Source of the DNA: REEB76 sp049698775
GTDB taxonomy: Bacteria; Pseudomonadota; Gammaproteobacteria; Natronospirales; REEB76
Length of the DNA stretch: 64,000 nt
Reading direction: 5' to 3'
Assembly: GCA_049698775.1 (NCBI GenBank)
Contig: JBAVYM010000040.1
Location: 1-64,000 of the forward strand
Shown: positions 50,301 to 59,089 of the stretch, in pieces
Numbering within the stretch: the stretch's first letter is position 1
Layout: each line of letters begins with the position of its first letter
The notes under the pieces: model-generated
Seen by the model: the letters and a program-made list of their open reading frames with translations, nothing else
The model's database searches: none
Told to the model about the DNA's origin: nothing
Program-made: the position numbers and the translations under genes

Positions 50301-51044
50301 CTATAAATACCCCCATTCCAGCGCTTTCAATACAGCCCGTGTCCGGTCCCTGACTCCCAGTTTTGTAAGGATACTGGACACGTGGTTCTTTACCGTGCCT
50401 TCGACGACATTGAGGGCTTCCGCAATTTCACGATTGCTATACCCGCCGGCCAGCAGCCGCAAGACTTCGGTTTCCCTTTCCGTGAGCGGATTCTTTGACT
50501 TGATGCCGTGAGATGGCCTGAATTCCTCTCCCAGACTGCGCACAACGTGTTCGGTTATTGTCGGCTCCAGCAGAGTTTCGCCCTCCTCCAACATCTGTAT
50601 CCCACGGACTGATTGTCCGAATGTGACATCCGGGGATGTGAGTGACCTACCAATCTCCCAATGATGTCCGAATGGATCGACGACGCGCCCTACGCGCCAA
50701 CCGTACTGATCGGCAACTGGCCAGATTTCGGTTGCTCCCGCCGCCAAGGCCTGCACAAACACTGCATCCGGATCTTGAACAGCCAACACTATCCGCACGG
50801 AACTTCCGCCAAGTGATTCCGGGCTGAAGTTGGAATTCTCCGGCGATTCGTCACCCAACCAGAAATCCGCTCCTTGCACGGCAAGCCTGGCAACCACACT
50901 TCCGTTATCACCCTCGAGGCGGAACAGCTCGACCGCACTGAACGCCGCTTTGTAGAACTCAATGGCATCTGCACCGTTTCTGACATTCAACCATGGAGTA
51001 ATGGTTGTTCTGGCGACACTCGATTCAGAAGCCGAGGTGCTCAT
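50301..51044 (-). CDS. VOC-domain/LuxR-type HTH fusion regulator
   Basis: 247 residues, with AAAGGA before the ATG. Residues about 14-135 form a PhnB/glyoxalase-like VOC domain (ITPWLNVRNGADAIEFYKAAF, DPFGHHWEIG). Residues about 143-175 (RGIQMLEEGETLLEPTITEHVV) look like the end of a response-regulator receiver. Residues about 183-245 are a LuxR/NarL HTH (LTERETEVLRLLAGGYSNREIAEALNVVEGTVKNH). The usual phosphorylated receiver is replaced by the VOC domain, which may sense a ligand or metal. It is divergent from the LytTR regulator across 471 bases. Confidence 0.8.
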   Translation of the reverse strand: MSTSASESSVARTTITPWLNVRNGADAIEFYKAAFSAVELFRLEGDNGSVVARLAVQGADFWLGDESPENSNFSPESLGGSSVRIVLAVQDPDAVFVQALAAGATEIWPVADQYGWRVGRVVDPFGHHWEIGRSLTSPDVTFGQSVRGIQMLEEGETLLEPTITEHVVRSLGEEFRPSHGIKSKNPLTERETEVLRLLAGGYSNREIAEALNVVEGTVKNHVSSILTKLGVRDRTRAVLKALEWGYL

Positions 51045-51515
51045 GGTAAATCCTTTGTTGCAGCCGTCGGACGACCACCCGAAGCCGAAGCAAACGCCAC
51101 GCCCAGGGACTCAGGATTGTCCTAGCAGTGTGGGTCACGGCAGCCATAACGCCCTAGCGTTCATCAAGCAGGAGGCGATGGGCAGAGAGCGCTTGTGCAC
51201 AGCATGTGCGGTCTAACTTGAATTAGACACATGGATATTAGTGAGCCATGTCGTCTAATGTCAATCAACATAGCTTGATTTTGTGCCCAATCTCCGTGTC
51301 TATGTCGAAAGTCATGTGTCTCATCGTGAGTATCAAGCAATGACGCACTTTGCTATGGGTATCCTGGTCTTGAAAAGCCGGATGAATGTTCAATTACAGA
51401 TGTTTTTCATATCTGAACGGCCATAAATAAGCTTTATTTAATAAATTCATAGGCATCGTCCGCCAATTTGCGTCTATAACTGAGGCGTCCCGATAGCGAA
51501 TGGAGGATAGCCGAC
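51045..51515. promoter_or_regulatory. Divergent control region of the VOC-LuxR and LytTR regulators
   Basis: 471 bases without a convincing gene. GTCTAA occurs at 51211-51216 and 51253-51258, and TTAGAC at 51223-51228. TTAGACACATGG (51223-51234) pairs with CCATGTCGTCTAA (51246-51258) with one bulged base. A small AT hairpin AAATAA-GCT-TTATTT lies at 51425-51439. These could be operator sites for either regulator. AT content rises toward 51515. Confidence 0.4.
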
Positions 51516-52304
51516 ATGATACGGGTCTTGCTCGCGGTTCATGATGTCATTTCAAAAACCAAAATCCGCTATTTTTTGAGCGAGGAGCGCGATATAAGCA
51601 TCATCGCCGATTGCGCCAATGGAACGGAGGCCAGTGAAATGCTCAATATCCTGGAACCGGAGCTTCTGATCCTCGATTTTGAATTGCCGGGAATGTCGGG
51701 ATTCGAGCTATTGGAATCCGTCAAATGCGCGAGAATGCCCTATGTAATCATCGTGTCCAGGCAGGACAAATACGCTGTCCGCGCATTCGAGTTCGATGTC
51801 ACCGATTACCTGATAAAGCCATTCGATAAAACCCGCTTCCGGGAAGCGCTGACAAGGGTAAAAAGACACTTTGAACGCGACAAGCGCGCTGAAGGGCAGG
51901 CTTTTTCAGCCAATGAATCTGGTAACGGCTCGGCCGCCCTCATCCACCCTGCGGTGGAACGCATCCCCATAAAGTTTGGCCGACGAGTTAAACTGCTGCA
52001 TACCTCGGCAATCCGTCACATTGTGGCCGACCGTGACTTCACTAACCTGCATATGGTAACTGGCGAGACAATACATACCAGCGAGCGCATATCGCAACTG
52101 GAAATGAAAGTCCCGGCTGACAGATTTCAGCGGATCCAGCGCTCAGTTATCTTGAATCTGGAGCACGTGCAGGAGATACGCTCAAAGAAGGGTAAATACG
52201 AGTTCGTCATGAATAATGGCGAATGTTTCATGTCTGGAATTCTTTATAAACGGGAACTTAATACCCTGGTCACCACCTGGAACAAACGCCAGCATGCGGC
52301 ATAG
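51516..52304 (+). CDS. LytTR-family response regulator
   Basis: 262 residues, with GGAGG before the ATG. The receiver domain (about 1-120) has the phospho-acceptor in LLILDFELPGMSG (D54), the Ser of VIIVSRQD and the Lys of YLIKPFDK. The usual second acidic residue near the N-terminus is weaker (AVHDV). A LytTR DNA-binding domain (about 155-255) follows with FQRIQRSVILNLEHVQEI. No histidine kinase gene is adjacent. Confidence 0.88.
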   Translation: MIRVLLAVHDVISKTKIRYFLSEERDISIIADCANGTEASEMLNILEPELLILDFELPGMSGFELLESVKCARMPYVIIVSRQDKYAVRAFEFDVTDYLIKPFDKTRFREALTRVKRHFERDKRAEGQAFSANESGNGSAALIHPAVERIPIKFGRRVKLLHTSAIRHIVADRDFTNLHMVTGETIHTSERISQLEMKVPADRFQRIQRSVILNLEHVQEIRSKKGKYEFVMNNGECFMSGILYKRELNTLVTTWNKRQHAA

Positions 52305-52387
52305 GTACATCATCAGATCGCTCCGTCAGAGAATCCTCTGAATCGGCCTGTCCACTAACGATTCACCCACAACCTGCAGCAGCGAGC

Positions 52388-52897
52388 ATGAAAACCGGTA
52401 AATACCCAGTACTGACCGCAATCCTGCTGGGCGGCTTGATCGGCGGCACTATAGATATTGGGTCTGCCGCGCTAATCAACCGGTTCAGCCCGGTGGTTAT
52501 TCTGCACGCCATCGCCAGCGGCCTCATCGGCAAGGCCTCGTTCAGCGGCGGCGCAGCCACTGCATTTTTGGGCTTATTGCTGCAATGGAGCATGGCGCTG
52601 TTGATCGCCGCGATCTACATGACCGCCACCGCCAGAATACCGGGCATGCGGCGACGGTGGCGAAGCACTGGCATCATCGCTGGGGTGGTGATCTTTATCG
52701 TTATGAACTATGTCGTCGTTCCGCTCTCAGCAGCACCCTTCAGGCCTGAGCTCAACCTTCACAGCCTGCTCACAGCCTTCACGCCATATAAATTCGTAGG
52801 CAATCTGCTCGCCATGATCTTGTTCGGCCTGATCATTGGTTTCTTCGCGCATTACTTAACTTCCGCCAGAAAAGCCGTGAGTCAGACCGCGAATTGA
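52388..52897 (+). CDS. Four-helix membrane protein, unknown function
   Basis: 169 residues with about four transmembrane helices. A Gly-rich first helix (ILLGGLIGGTIDIGSAALI) and GKASFSGGAATAFLGLLLQW are notable. It lies 83 bases after the LytTR regulator on the same strand. The pattern resembles YagU/DUF1440-like inner-membrane proteins, but I am not certain. Confidence 0.65.
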   Translation: MKTGKYPVLTAILLGGLIGGTIDIGSAALINRFSPVVILHAIASGLIGKASFSGGAATAFLGLLLQWSMALLIAAIYMTATARIPGMRRRWRSTGIIAGVVIFIVMNYVVVPLSAAPFRPELNLHSLLTAFTPYKFVGNLLAMILFGLIIGFFAHYLTSARKAVSQTAN

Positions 52898-53413
52898 CTC
52901 TTGCGGCTATCGCCTCTGAATAAAATCAGCTTCCATCACCGCACCTCCCTCCGCTCCACGTCTCTGATCTTCAGCCAGGTCCATATCGGGCCATGCAAAA
53001 TATTGACCAAAGAACATCTAACGATGTCGTACTGCTGTTTAACTTCCACGAAATGGATTTCTGCTCGACAAAGTACGCAAATTCCGAAGTAAATGGACTA
53101 GCAAGCTCACGCAATCTGACACAGAATCAGGCTCGAATCGTGTGTTGCTTTTAGAGCAATGACGACGTGACGAAAAAATGCAATACGCGTGTGTACAAGA
53201 AATTAAAAATGAACAACCTTGGTCCGATGCAAGAGTTGTCCGGTTTCAAATCATGGAGTTATGCATTGATTGGAGTTCACAACACGATGAGATCGGTTTT
53301 AAGGAATCTGATTGATACGGGCAGCAATGAGATGTTGTATGCAGGCAACGCGGTCAACGCAAATCAAGCAATGAGACAGATCTACCGTAAATAATTTTTG
53401 AGGAGACATCCAG
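52898..53413. other. Gene-poor leader before the TonB receptor
   Basis: 516 bases, more AT-rich than the flanks. A 75-codon frame beginning with GTG (53167-53394) has no visible ribosome-binding site or recognisable motif, and I do not call it a gene. The end holds the GAGGAG ribosome-binding site of the TonB receptor. The length of the leader suggests regulatory content I cannot decode. Confidence 0.4.
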
Positions 53414-56400
53414 ATGAACAGCAACCTAATCAGCAAAGCCGTGCGTTACGCCCTGGCGGCAGGCGCGGCCACCGCTCTCGCGGCCCCGGCGGTCTTCGCC
53501 CAGGACGCCCAGACTACAACCAGTCAAAATCAGAATCAGAATGCCAACACCGCCCAGCTCGGCAAGATCGAGGTCACCGGCACGCGCATCAAACGTACCG
53601 ACGTGGAAACCGCCCAGCCAGTCACCATCGTCACCCAGGCGCAGATCAAGGCCTCAGGTCTGACCTCCATCGGCGATGTGCTGCAACAGCTCACCTCTTC
53701 AGGTGCTTCCTTCAACACCCAATTCAATAACGGCGGCACAGGTGCGACTTTCATAGACTTGCGCAACCTCGGTCCCCAACGCACGCTGGTGCTACTCAAT
53801 GGCCAGCGGGTGGATGCAGGTATTGCGGGGTCCGTGGACTTGAATAACATTCCGATCTCCGCTGTGGACCATATTGAAGTCCTGCAGGACGGCGCTTCGG
53901 CCATTTACGGTTCTGACGCTATCTCAGGCGTGGTCAACATCATTACTGTCAAAAACTACAACGGCGCTGAGGCCAATGCCTATATGGGCATGTTTGATGG
54001 CAAGAACGACGGCGGCGGCTGGGACGGCAAGCAACAGGAATATGATTTCACTATTGGCTCGAGTGGTGACCGTTCGGGTGCGATGCTGAGCGTGACCTAT
54101 GTGAATCAGAGCCCAATGTATGCAGGCAACCGCACTATTTCCAAAGAACCGGTGGTAGGAGTTGGGACAGGCGGGGGCAGCTCGGGTACCCCGGCAGGCC
54201 GGTTCTTCATCGGCATTCCCAAGGGCACCACCTGTCCGGCGGGAGTGACCACCAACGTCAATCCGTTCTCCACTACCTGCGACATGACATTGATCAACAC
54301 CCCGGACAATAACCCTTCATTGAGCAATTTCCGGGACTTCGAGAACTCGGACCACTACAACTATGCACCGCTGAACTACCTGGTGACGCCCAACGAACGC
54401 ACCAGCCTGTACGTGCAGGGCCATTACGATATCGCCGACAACCTGACCTTCAGCACCATGGCAATCTATAACGATCGGGTGTCGCAACAGCAGTTGGCGC
54501 CCTCGCCGTTGTTCCTGGGCCGCAGCGGCACCAGCCTTATCAGCGGTCAACCCGTCACCATTTCAGCTCTGAATCCCTATAACCCTTTCCACGTAAACCT
54601 TGTGGCCGGTTCCAGCAGCCAGCCGTGCATGGTGGCCAAACCCAATACCTGCGACGTGCTGCAGTTCCTGGGCCGCCGGCCGTTGGAATTGGGCAACCGG
54701 GTGTTCAACCAGGATACGCAGAGCTTTGCGTTCCGTGGCGGGTTCTCCGGCTACTTCAACCTGTTGGGTAATGAGTGGGATTGGGACGCGACCTACAACT
54801 ACGGCAGCAATTACGGCTCCAATCTTGAAGTTACCAACGGAGGAGATGTGTCGGGTATAGTCAACGACCAGAACTTGCAGAACGCGCTCGGGTATCCAGG
54901 CGAGGCGCCATGTCAGATCAGCGCCACCAATACCGCTCTGATCCGGGGCTGCGTGCCGCTCAATATTTTCGGCGGATATAACCTGGCCACTGGCCAAGGC
55001 AGTATCACGCCGGCCATGGCGAACTACATATTGTTTGAAGAACACGATATCATGTCGGAGACCATGCGGGATTACACCGCGAACATCACCGGTAACTTGT
55101 TCAACCTGCCGGCCGGTCCCGTGGGCCTTGCGTTGGGTGCGGAGTCGCTCGAACACGACGCCTTAGAGCATCCCGATTCAATTGTAGAAACAGGCAATTC
55201 CAGCGAAGGTACTACCCAGGCCACCAATGGCCGCGAATCCACCAAAGCCGAGTACATCGAGTTCAACATCCCCCTGGTGGCGGATGTGCCGTTCATGAAG
55301 AATGTAAGCTTGGACATCGCCAACCGCTGGTCGCAGTTTAATTGGGCGGGCGGTAATGCGGGTTCCCCCGGCGCCGGCGTCGAACACTCGGCTGCTAACG
55401 CCTCGGGCCGGGCGGCTCTGCGCTGGCAGGTTACCGATGCCCTGTTGTTGCGCGGTTCCTGGTCCCAGGGCTTTCGCATTCCCAGCGTCAGTGAGTTCTT
55501 CGAGGGCTCCAGCAATAGTTACCCAGGCCTGACCGACCCCTGTGTGGTGAATCCGGCAGCTGCCAAACCCGGATTCTGCCCAGCGCACGCTACACAGCCC
55601 AACGCACAGATCCAAACCACCGTGGGTGGCAACCCCAACATGACGCCGGAGCGCTCCATCTCCCGGACCGTCGGGTTTGTGTACAGTCCCGATTGGTTGC
55701 CGGGCTTCGATTTCAGCGCGGATTACTTCAAGATAGACTTGCTGAATGCAGTATCCGTGATTGGCGGACAGACCATCATGAACGGGTGTTACATTGGCGG
55801 CAATCTGAACTATTGCAAGCTGATCACCCGCGCCGGCGGAGTACAGGGCAATTACACTACCAGCGGTAACATATCCGACATAGTCAATACCGATGTCAAC
55901 ATCGGCGGTGTCAAGACTGAGGGTGTGGACGTGATTACCGACTACAAGTTTCCGTCCACCGCCGTCGGCGACTTCAAGGCGAGTCTGAATGTGACCTTCG
56001 TCAAACAGTATGTGGCGACGGTTCCCTTTGGGGACGGTGAATTAAGCAGCCAGGAAATGTCTGGCACCACCTCGCAGTCCTCAATCAACGTTCCCTTCAG
56101 CACGGGCGACAGCACGGTAGTTGGCGGCATACCCAAGCAGCGCGCCAATTTCGGGCTCAAGTGGAATTATGGAGACTGGTCGGCGGATTGGAATGTGCTG
56201 TACATCAGCCATCTGATCGAGGATTGCGATGCGCTTTACGGAGAGGATGGTCCTGGACCCACACCTACAGCCGAGGCGGCCTTGGCGCGTTGCAGCATGC
56301 CGAACTTCTCCTTCCCGTTCGACCCAGGCACGGGCCCGAATGGCACGACGCTGACCAACCACATTGGTGCCACGACCTATCATGACGTTTCGGCGACCTA

Positions 56401-56560
56401 TCATTTGGACAGTTGGAATACCGACTTTACCTTGGGTATCCGCAATCTGTTCGACAAGCAACCGCCTATCGCCATGTCGGCCTTCGCGAACAGCTTCCTG
56501 CCCACACTTTACCGGGCACCAGGCCGTTTCTTCTACGCACGTATCGGTGTGAAGTTCTGA
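53414..56560 (+). CDS. TonB-dependent outer-membrane receptor
   Basis: 1048 residues. A signal peptide ends in PAVFAQ. A TonB-box-like KIEVTGTRI precedes a plug domain with TSIGDVLQQL, DLRNLGPQRTLVLLNGQRV and EVLQDGASAIYGSDAISGVVNII. The remaining ~800 residues form the beta-barrel, ending in FFYARIGVKF with a terminal aromatic. The size and wording resemble receptors of the Xanthomonadales/Nevskiales type, which import large or complex substrates. The substrate is unknown. An intrinsic terminator follows. Confidence 0.93.
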   Translation: MNSNLISKAVRYALAAGAATALAAPAVFAQDAQTTTSQNQNQNANTAQLGKIEVTGTRIKRTDVETAQPVTIVTQAQIKASGLTSIGDVLQQLTSSGASFNTQFNNGGTGATFIDLRNLGPQRTLVLLNGQRVDAGIAGSVDLNNIPISAVDHIEVLQDGASAIYGSDAISGVVNIITVKNYNGAEANAYMGMFDGKNDGGGWDGKQQEYDFTIGSSGDRSGAMLSVTYVNQSPMYAGNRTISKEPVVGVGTGGGSSGTPAGRFFIGIPKGTTCPAGVTTNVNPFSTTCDMTLINTPDNNPSLSNFRDFENSDHYNYAPLNYLVTPNERTSLYVQGHYDIADNLTFSTMAIYNDRVSQQQLAPSPLFLGRSGTSLISGQPVTISALNPYNPFHVNLVAGSSSQPCMVAKPNTCDVLQFLGRRPLELGNRVFNQDTQSFAFRGGFSGYFNLLGNEWDWDATYNYGSNYGSNLEVTNGGDVSGIVNDQNLQNALGYPGEAPCQISATNTALIRGCVPLNIFGGYNLATGQGSITPAMANYILFEEHDIMSETMRDYTANITGNLFNLPAGPVGLALGAESLEHDALEHPDSIVETGNSSEGTTQATNGRESTKAEYIEFNIPLVADVPFMKNVSLDIANRWSQFNWAGGNAGSPGAGVEHSAANASGRAALRWQVTDALLLRGSWSQGFRIPSVSEFFEGSSNSYPGLTDPCVVNPAAAKPGFCPAHATQPNAQIQTTVGGNPNMTPERSISRTVGFVYSPDWLPGFDFSADYFKIDLLNAVSVIGGQTIMNGCYIGGNLNYCKLITRAGGVQGNYTTSGNISDIVNTDVNIGGVKTEGVDVITDYKFPSTAVGDFKASLNVTFVKQYVATVPFGDGELSSQEMSGTTSQSSINVPFSTGDSTVVGGIPKQRANFGLKWNYGDWSADWNVLYISHLIEDCDALYGEDGPGPTPTAEAALARCSMPNFSFPFDPGTGPNGTTLTNHIGATTYHDVSATYHLDSWNTDFTLGIRNLFDKQPPIAMSAFANSFLPTLYRAPGRFFYARIGVKF

Positions 56561-56589
56561 ACCAATAACCGGTGATTGAGTACAATCAG

Positions 56590-56615
56590 CGGCCCCGGAG
56601 ACGGGGCCGTTTTTT
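56590..56615 (+). terminator. Intrinsic terminator of the TonB receptor gene
   Basis: CGGCCCCG and CGGGGCCG form an eight-bp GC stem with a GAGA loop, followed directly by a six-T run. It lies 29 bases after the receptor stop. Confidence 0.85.
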
Positions 56616-56738
56616 CAGGAGCACTATTATGAAAACCTCATGTGCGTATCGGACCAACAGGTACGGCCATCTGCAGGATGTTTCGGAAAATGATTGAATG
56701 ATCACCCTCCGTGACATGAACCCGGTTAGAACCAGATA

Positions 56739-58466
56739 ATGACCAGTATGAACCGGTACAGCAGTGTTCCTACCCCGCCTGCCCCGCCTGACCCGCAAAA
56801 AGACCTGATCAAGCAGGCGCTTGCGCACTATGACGCCAAAGAATTTGACCGCGCACGCGCTGTTTCCGATGAATTGCTGAGGCGGATGCCGCAGGATTAC
56901 GCGGCAATTCATCTCGCCGGTGTGATTGCAACTTCCCAACAGCGGCTCCCGGACGCCGCAGAGCTTTTGAAACAAGCACTGAGTCGTGCGCCCGATGCCC
57001 GCAACGCGGCGGCAAGTTGGTGTGCTCTCGGACAGGCCCTTTCTGCGGCAGGTGACCTGCGTCAAGCCGAGGAAGCCTTCCGCCGGGCGTTCCGCACCGA
57101 TCCCACCGTGTGCGGCTACGCCATTGAATTGGCCTTGGCCTATGCGGCCCGTTGGGAATTGGATATGGCCATTGACACCCTGCGTATGACCATTACGCAT
57201 CATCCCACGGACGCCTCACCGTGCGTGGCATTGGGCAACGTACTGACGCAAGCCGGACGGCAGGCTGACGCGGTGGTGGCTTTCGATCTTGCTCTACAGC
57301 GGCAGCCAGACAGTGTTCCGGCTCATCATAATCTCGGCAATACCCTGAAAATGCTCGGCCGCTACCAGGAGGCCGAAGCCCACATGCGCCAAGCCTTACG
57401 GCTCAACCCGGATTCCGAGCTTTACTTCCAACTGGCACAGCTCAAAAAATTCACGCCTGACGATCCGGAAATCGCCGCCATGAAAGCCCGGCTCAGCCCG
57501 GAATCGAGCGCGCCTGTCGGCGCGCGCATTGATGCCGCTTTCGCACTGGCAAGAATCCATGATGACCTCGGCGAGTACAACACTGCTTTCCGCTACCTTG
57601 ATGACGCCAATCATTTGAAAAGATCAACAATTGATTATTCAACCTCAGCGCAGGAGGCAATGATCAGTCAAATCATTGCGCTTTACGGCAAGGACTTTCT
57701 CGCGAGGTTTGCATGGAGCAGTAGCTCACAGCTTAGTCCCATCTTCATTATTGGCATGCCCCGCTCGGGGACGACTCTGGTAGAGCAAATCCTGGCCTCA
57801 CATTCCCAAGTACGTGGTGGGGGTGAATTGCCATATCTCATCAAGCTTGCGGCGGATCTCGGCGATATCTGGGGAAGCCGTGGGGCAGCCGCGCCAGGTG
57901 ACGAGGCCACCATTGCGGGTGATCTGACGCGGGTAGCGCAACGTTATGCGAAATTGACCGAGCACTTGTGGCGTAGGCAGCTCCGTTTTACGGATAAGTT
58001 GCCGATGAATTTTCTCGCGGTTGGCCCGATCCACCTGATATTCCCAAAAGCGACGATAATCTATTGCCGGCGTGCCCCTGCGGCAAACTGCTTTAGCTGT
58101 TATCAATATCTATTCACTGATAAAAACCTCTTGTATTCCTATGACTTATCCGAGCTGGGTCAATTTTACAAGCTGCATGAACGCATCATGGACCATTGGC
58201 GTGCGGTTTTGCCTGGCCGAATGCTGGAAATCGAATACGAACGCTTCATAGATGGCCCTGAGCAGGGTGTCAGGGAATTATTGGGCTTCTGCAATCTGCC
58301 ATTTGAACCCGGCTGCCTCCAATTTCACGCGCTGAATCGTCCCATTGCCACCGCCAGCAGCATGCAGGTCCGTAAACCCATCTACAAAACCTCCCTGGAT
58401 CACTGGAAGAACTATCAATCTTTCCTGGAACCCCTGCTTGTCGCATTGGGCGAGACACCACAATAG
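56739..58466 (+). CDS. TPR-repeat sulfotransferase
   Basis: 575 residues. Roughly the first 270 are tetratricopeptide repeats (for example the segment HHNLGNTLKMLGRYQEAEAH). From about 330 a sulfotransferase domain begins with IFIIGMPRSGTTLVEQIL, the PAPS 5'-phosphosulfate loop, followed by DKLPMNFL and the FPKATIIYCRRAP region with the Arg that binds the 3'-phosphate. The sulfate acceptor is unknown. Such genes often neighbour TonB receptors in related bacteria; the order receptor then TPR-sulfotransferase here is consistent with that. Confidence 0.85.
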   Translation: MTSMNRYSSVPTPPAPPDPQKDLIKQALAHYDAKEFDRARAVSDELLRRMPQDYAAIHLAGVIATSQQRLPDAAELLKQALSRAPDARNAAASWCALGQALSAAGDLRQAEEAFRRAFRTDPTVCGYAIELALAYAARWELDMAIDTLRMTITHHPTDASPCVALGNVLTQAGRQADAVVAFDLALQRQPDSVPAHHNLGNTLKMLGRYQEAEAHMRQALRLNPDSELYFQLAQLKKFTPDDPEIAAMKARLSPESSAPVGARIDAAFALARIHDDLGEYNTAFRYLDDANHLKRSTIDYSTSAQEAMISQIIALYGKDFLARFAWSSSSQLSPIFIIGMPRSGTTLVEQILASHSQVRGGGELPYLIKLAADLGDIWGSRGAAAPGDEATIAGDLTRVAQRYAKLTEHLWRRQLRFTDKLPMNFLAVGPIHLIFPKATIIYCRRAPAANCFSCYQYLFTDKNLLYSYDLSELGQFYKLHERIMDHWRAVLPGRMLEIEYERFIDGPEQGVRELLGFCNLPFEPGCLQFHALNRPIATASSMQVRKPIYKTSLDHWKNYQSFLEPLLVALGETPQ

Positions 58467-58543
58467 CTCCAGCTAATAGCTGGAGTCCTTGCCTTAATAA
58501 TATGCGCCTCCGGAAACCGGGCCGCCTTTTTTTCAGCGGCCGG
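58467..58543 (+). terminator. Terminator region after the TPR-sulfotransferase gene
   Basis: CTCCAGCTA-A-TAGCTGGAG (58467-58485) is a perfect palindrome immediately after the stop. Further on, CCGG-AAA-CCGG (58510-58520) is followed by GCCGCC and a seven-T run, and GGCCGC/GCGGCC can pair around the T-run. The region probably ends transcription for both convergent genes. Confidence 0.45.
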
Positions 58544-58550
58544 ACTGTGT

Positions 58551-59006
58551 TCAACCCGCCGGTCCGGGTGATTCGTTGATCATCATGACTGCCAATTTCC
58601 AATCCCCGGATTGCCTCTTCCACACCGACAGGTATTTGCCATAGGCGGCGGTCGTCTGGCCGGCGGCGTTGCCGCCGATGAACGTGTACACGCCCCAGGT
58701 GTAACCCAGATCGCCGGAAGTATCCGCGCCCTGTAACGTCCAGCTCAGGCTGGAACCCGCAGGCAAAGCCTGCAGGCTTTGTTCAATCGTATTCCTGCTT
58801 TCAAGTGGCCCTCGATTGTCCGGCAGCAGCACAGCATCATCCAGGGCATAGCGCTGGAAGGCAGCGGCAAATCCCTGCTGCTCGGAGAGCATCGAGAACG
58901 CACCGTCGGTGCGCGTGAGTAACGTATCGGCCGGTTTCGTGCCTTGGCAGGCAGCCAGCATGAGCGCCAAGGCCATGCCCGAAATAACGACATACAGGCT
59001 TTTCAC
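58551..59006 (-). CDS. DUF4440/SnoaL-like lipoprotein
   Basis: 151 residues from the GTG at 59006, which has GGAGG five bases upstream; an ATG at 59033 is less likely. A lipoprotein signal ends with LMLAACQG (lipobox Cys). The rest resembles a nuclear-transport-factor-2-like (DUF4440) fold: FAAAFQRYALDDAVLLPDNRG, then the beta-rich GYTWGVYTFIGG and GKYLSVWKRQSGDWKLAVM. The function is unknown. It is convergent with the sulfotransferase gene and divergent from moxR. Confidence 0.8.
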   Translation of the reverse strand: MKSLYVVISGMALALMLAACQGTKPADTLLTRTDGAFSMLSEQQGFAAAFQRYALDDAVLLPDNRGPLESRNTIEQSLQALPAGSSLSWTLQGADTSGDLGYTWGVYTFIGGNAAGQTTAAYGKYLSVWKRQSGDWKLAVMMINESPGPAG

Positions 59007-59089
59007 TGTGACCTCCAAAGCTGGTTTGTGCATTACGTTATGGACGGCTCCCGGGTTTTAGCATAATGTAAATCCCACAAAGGAACCGT

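Noticed and set aside
53167..53394. 75-codon frame before the TonB receptor
   Set aside because: GTG start without a ribosome-binding site, no family resemblance, and its stop lies just before the receptor's own signals; more likely part of the leader.
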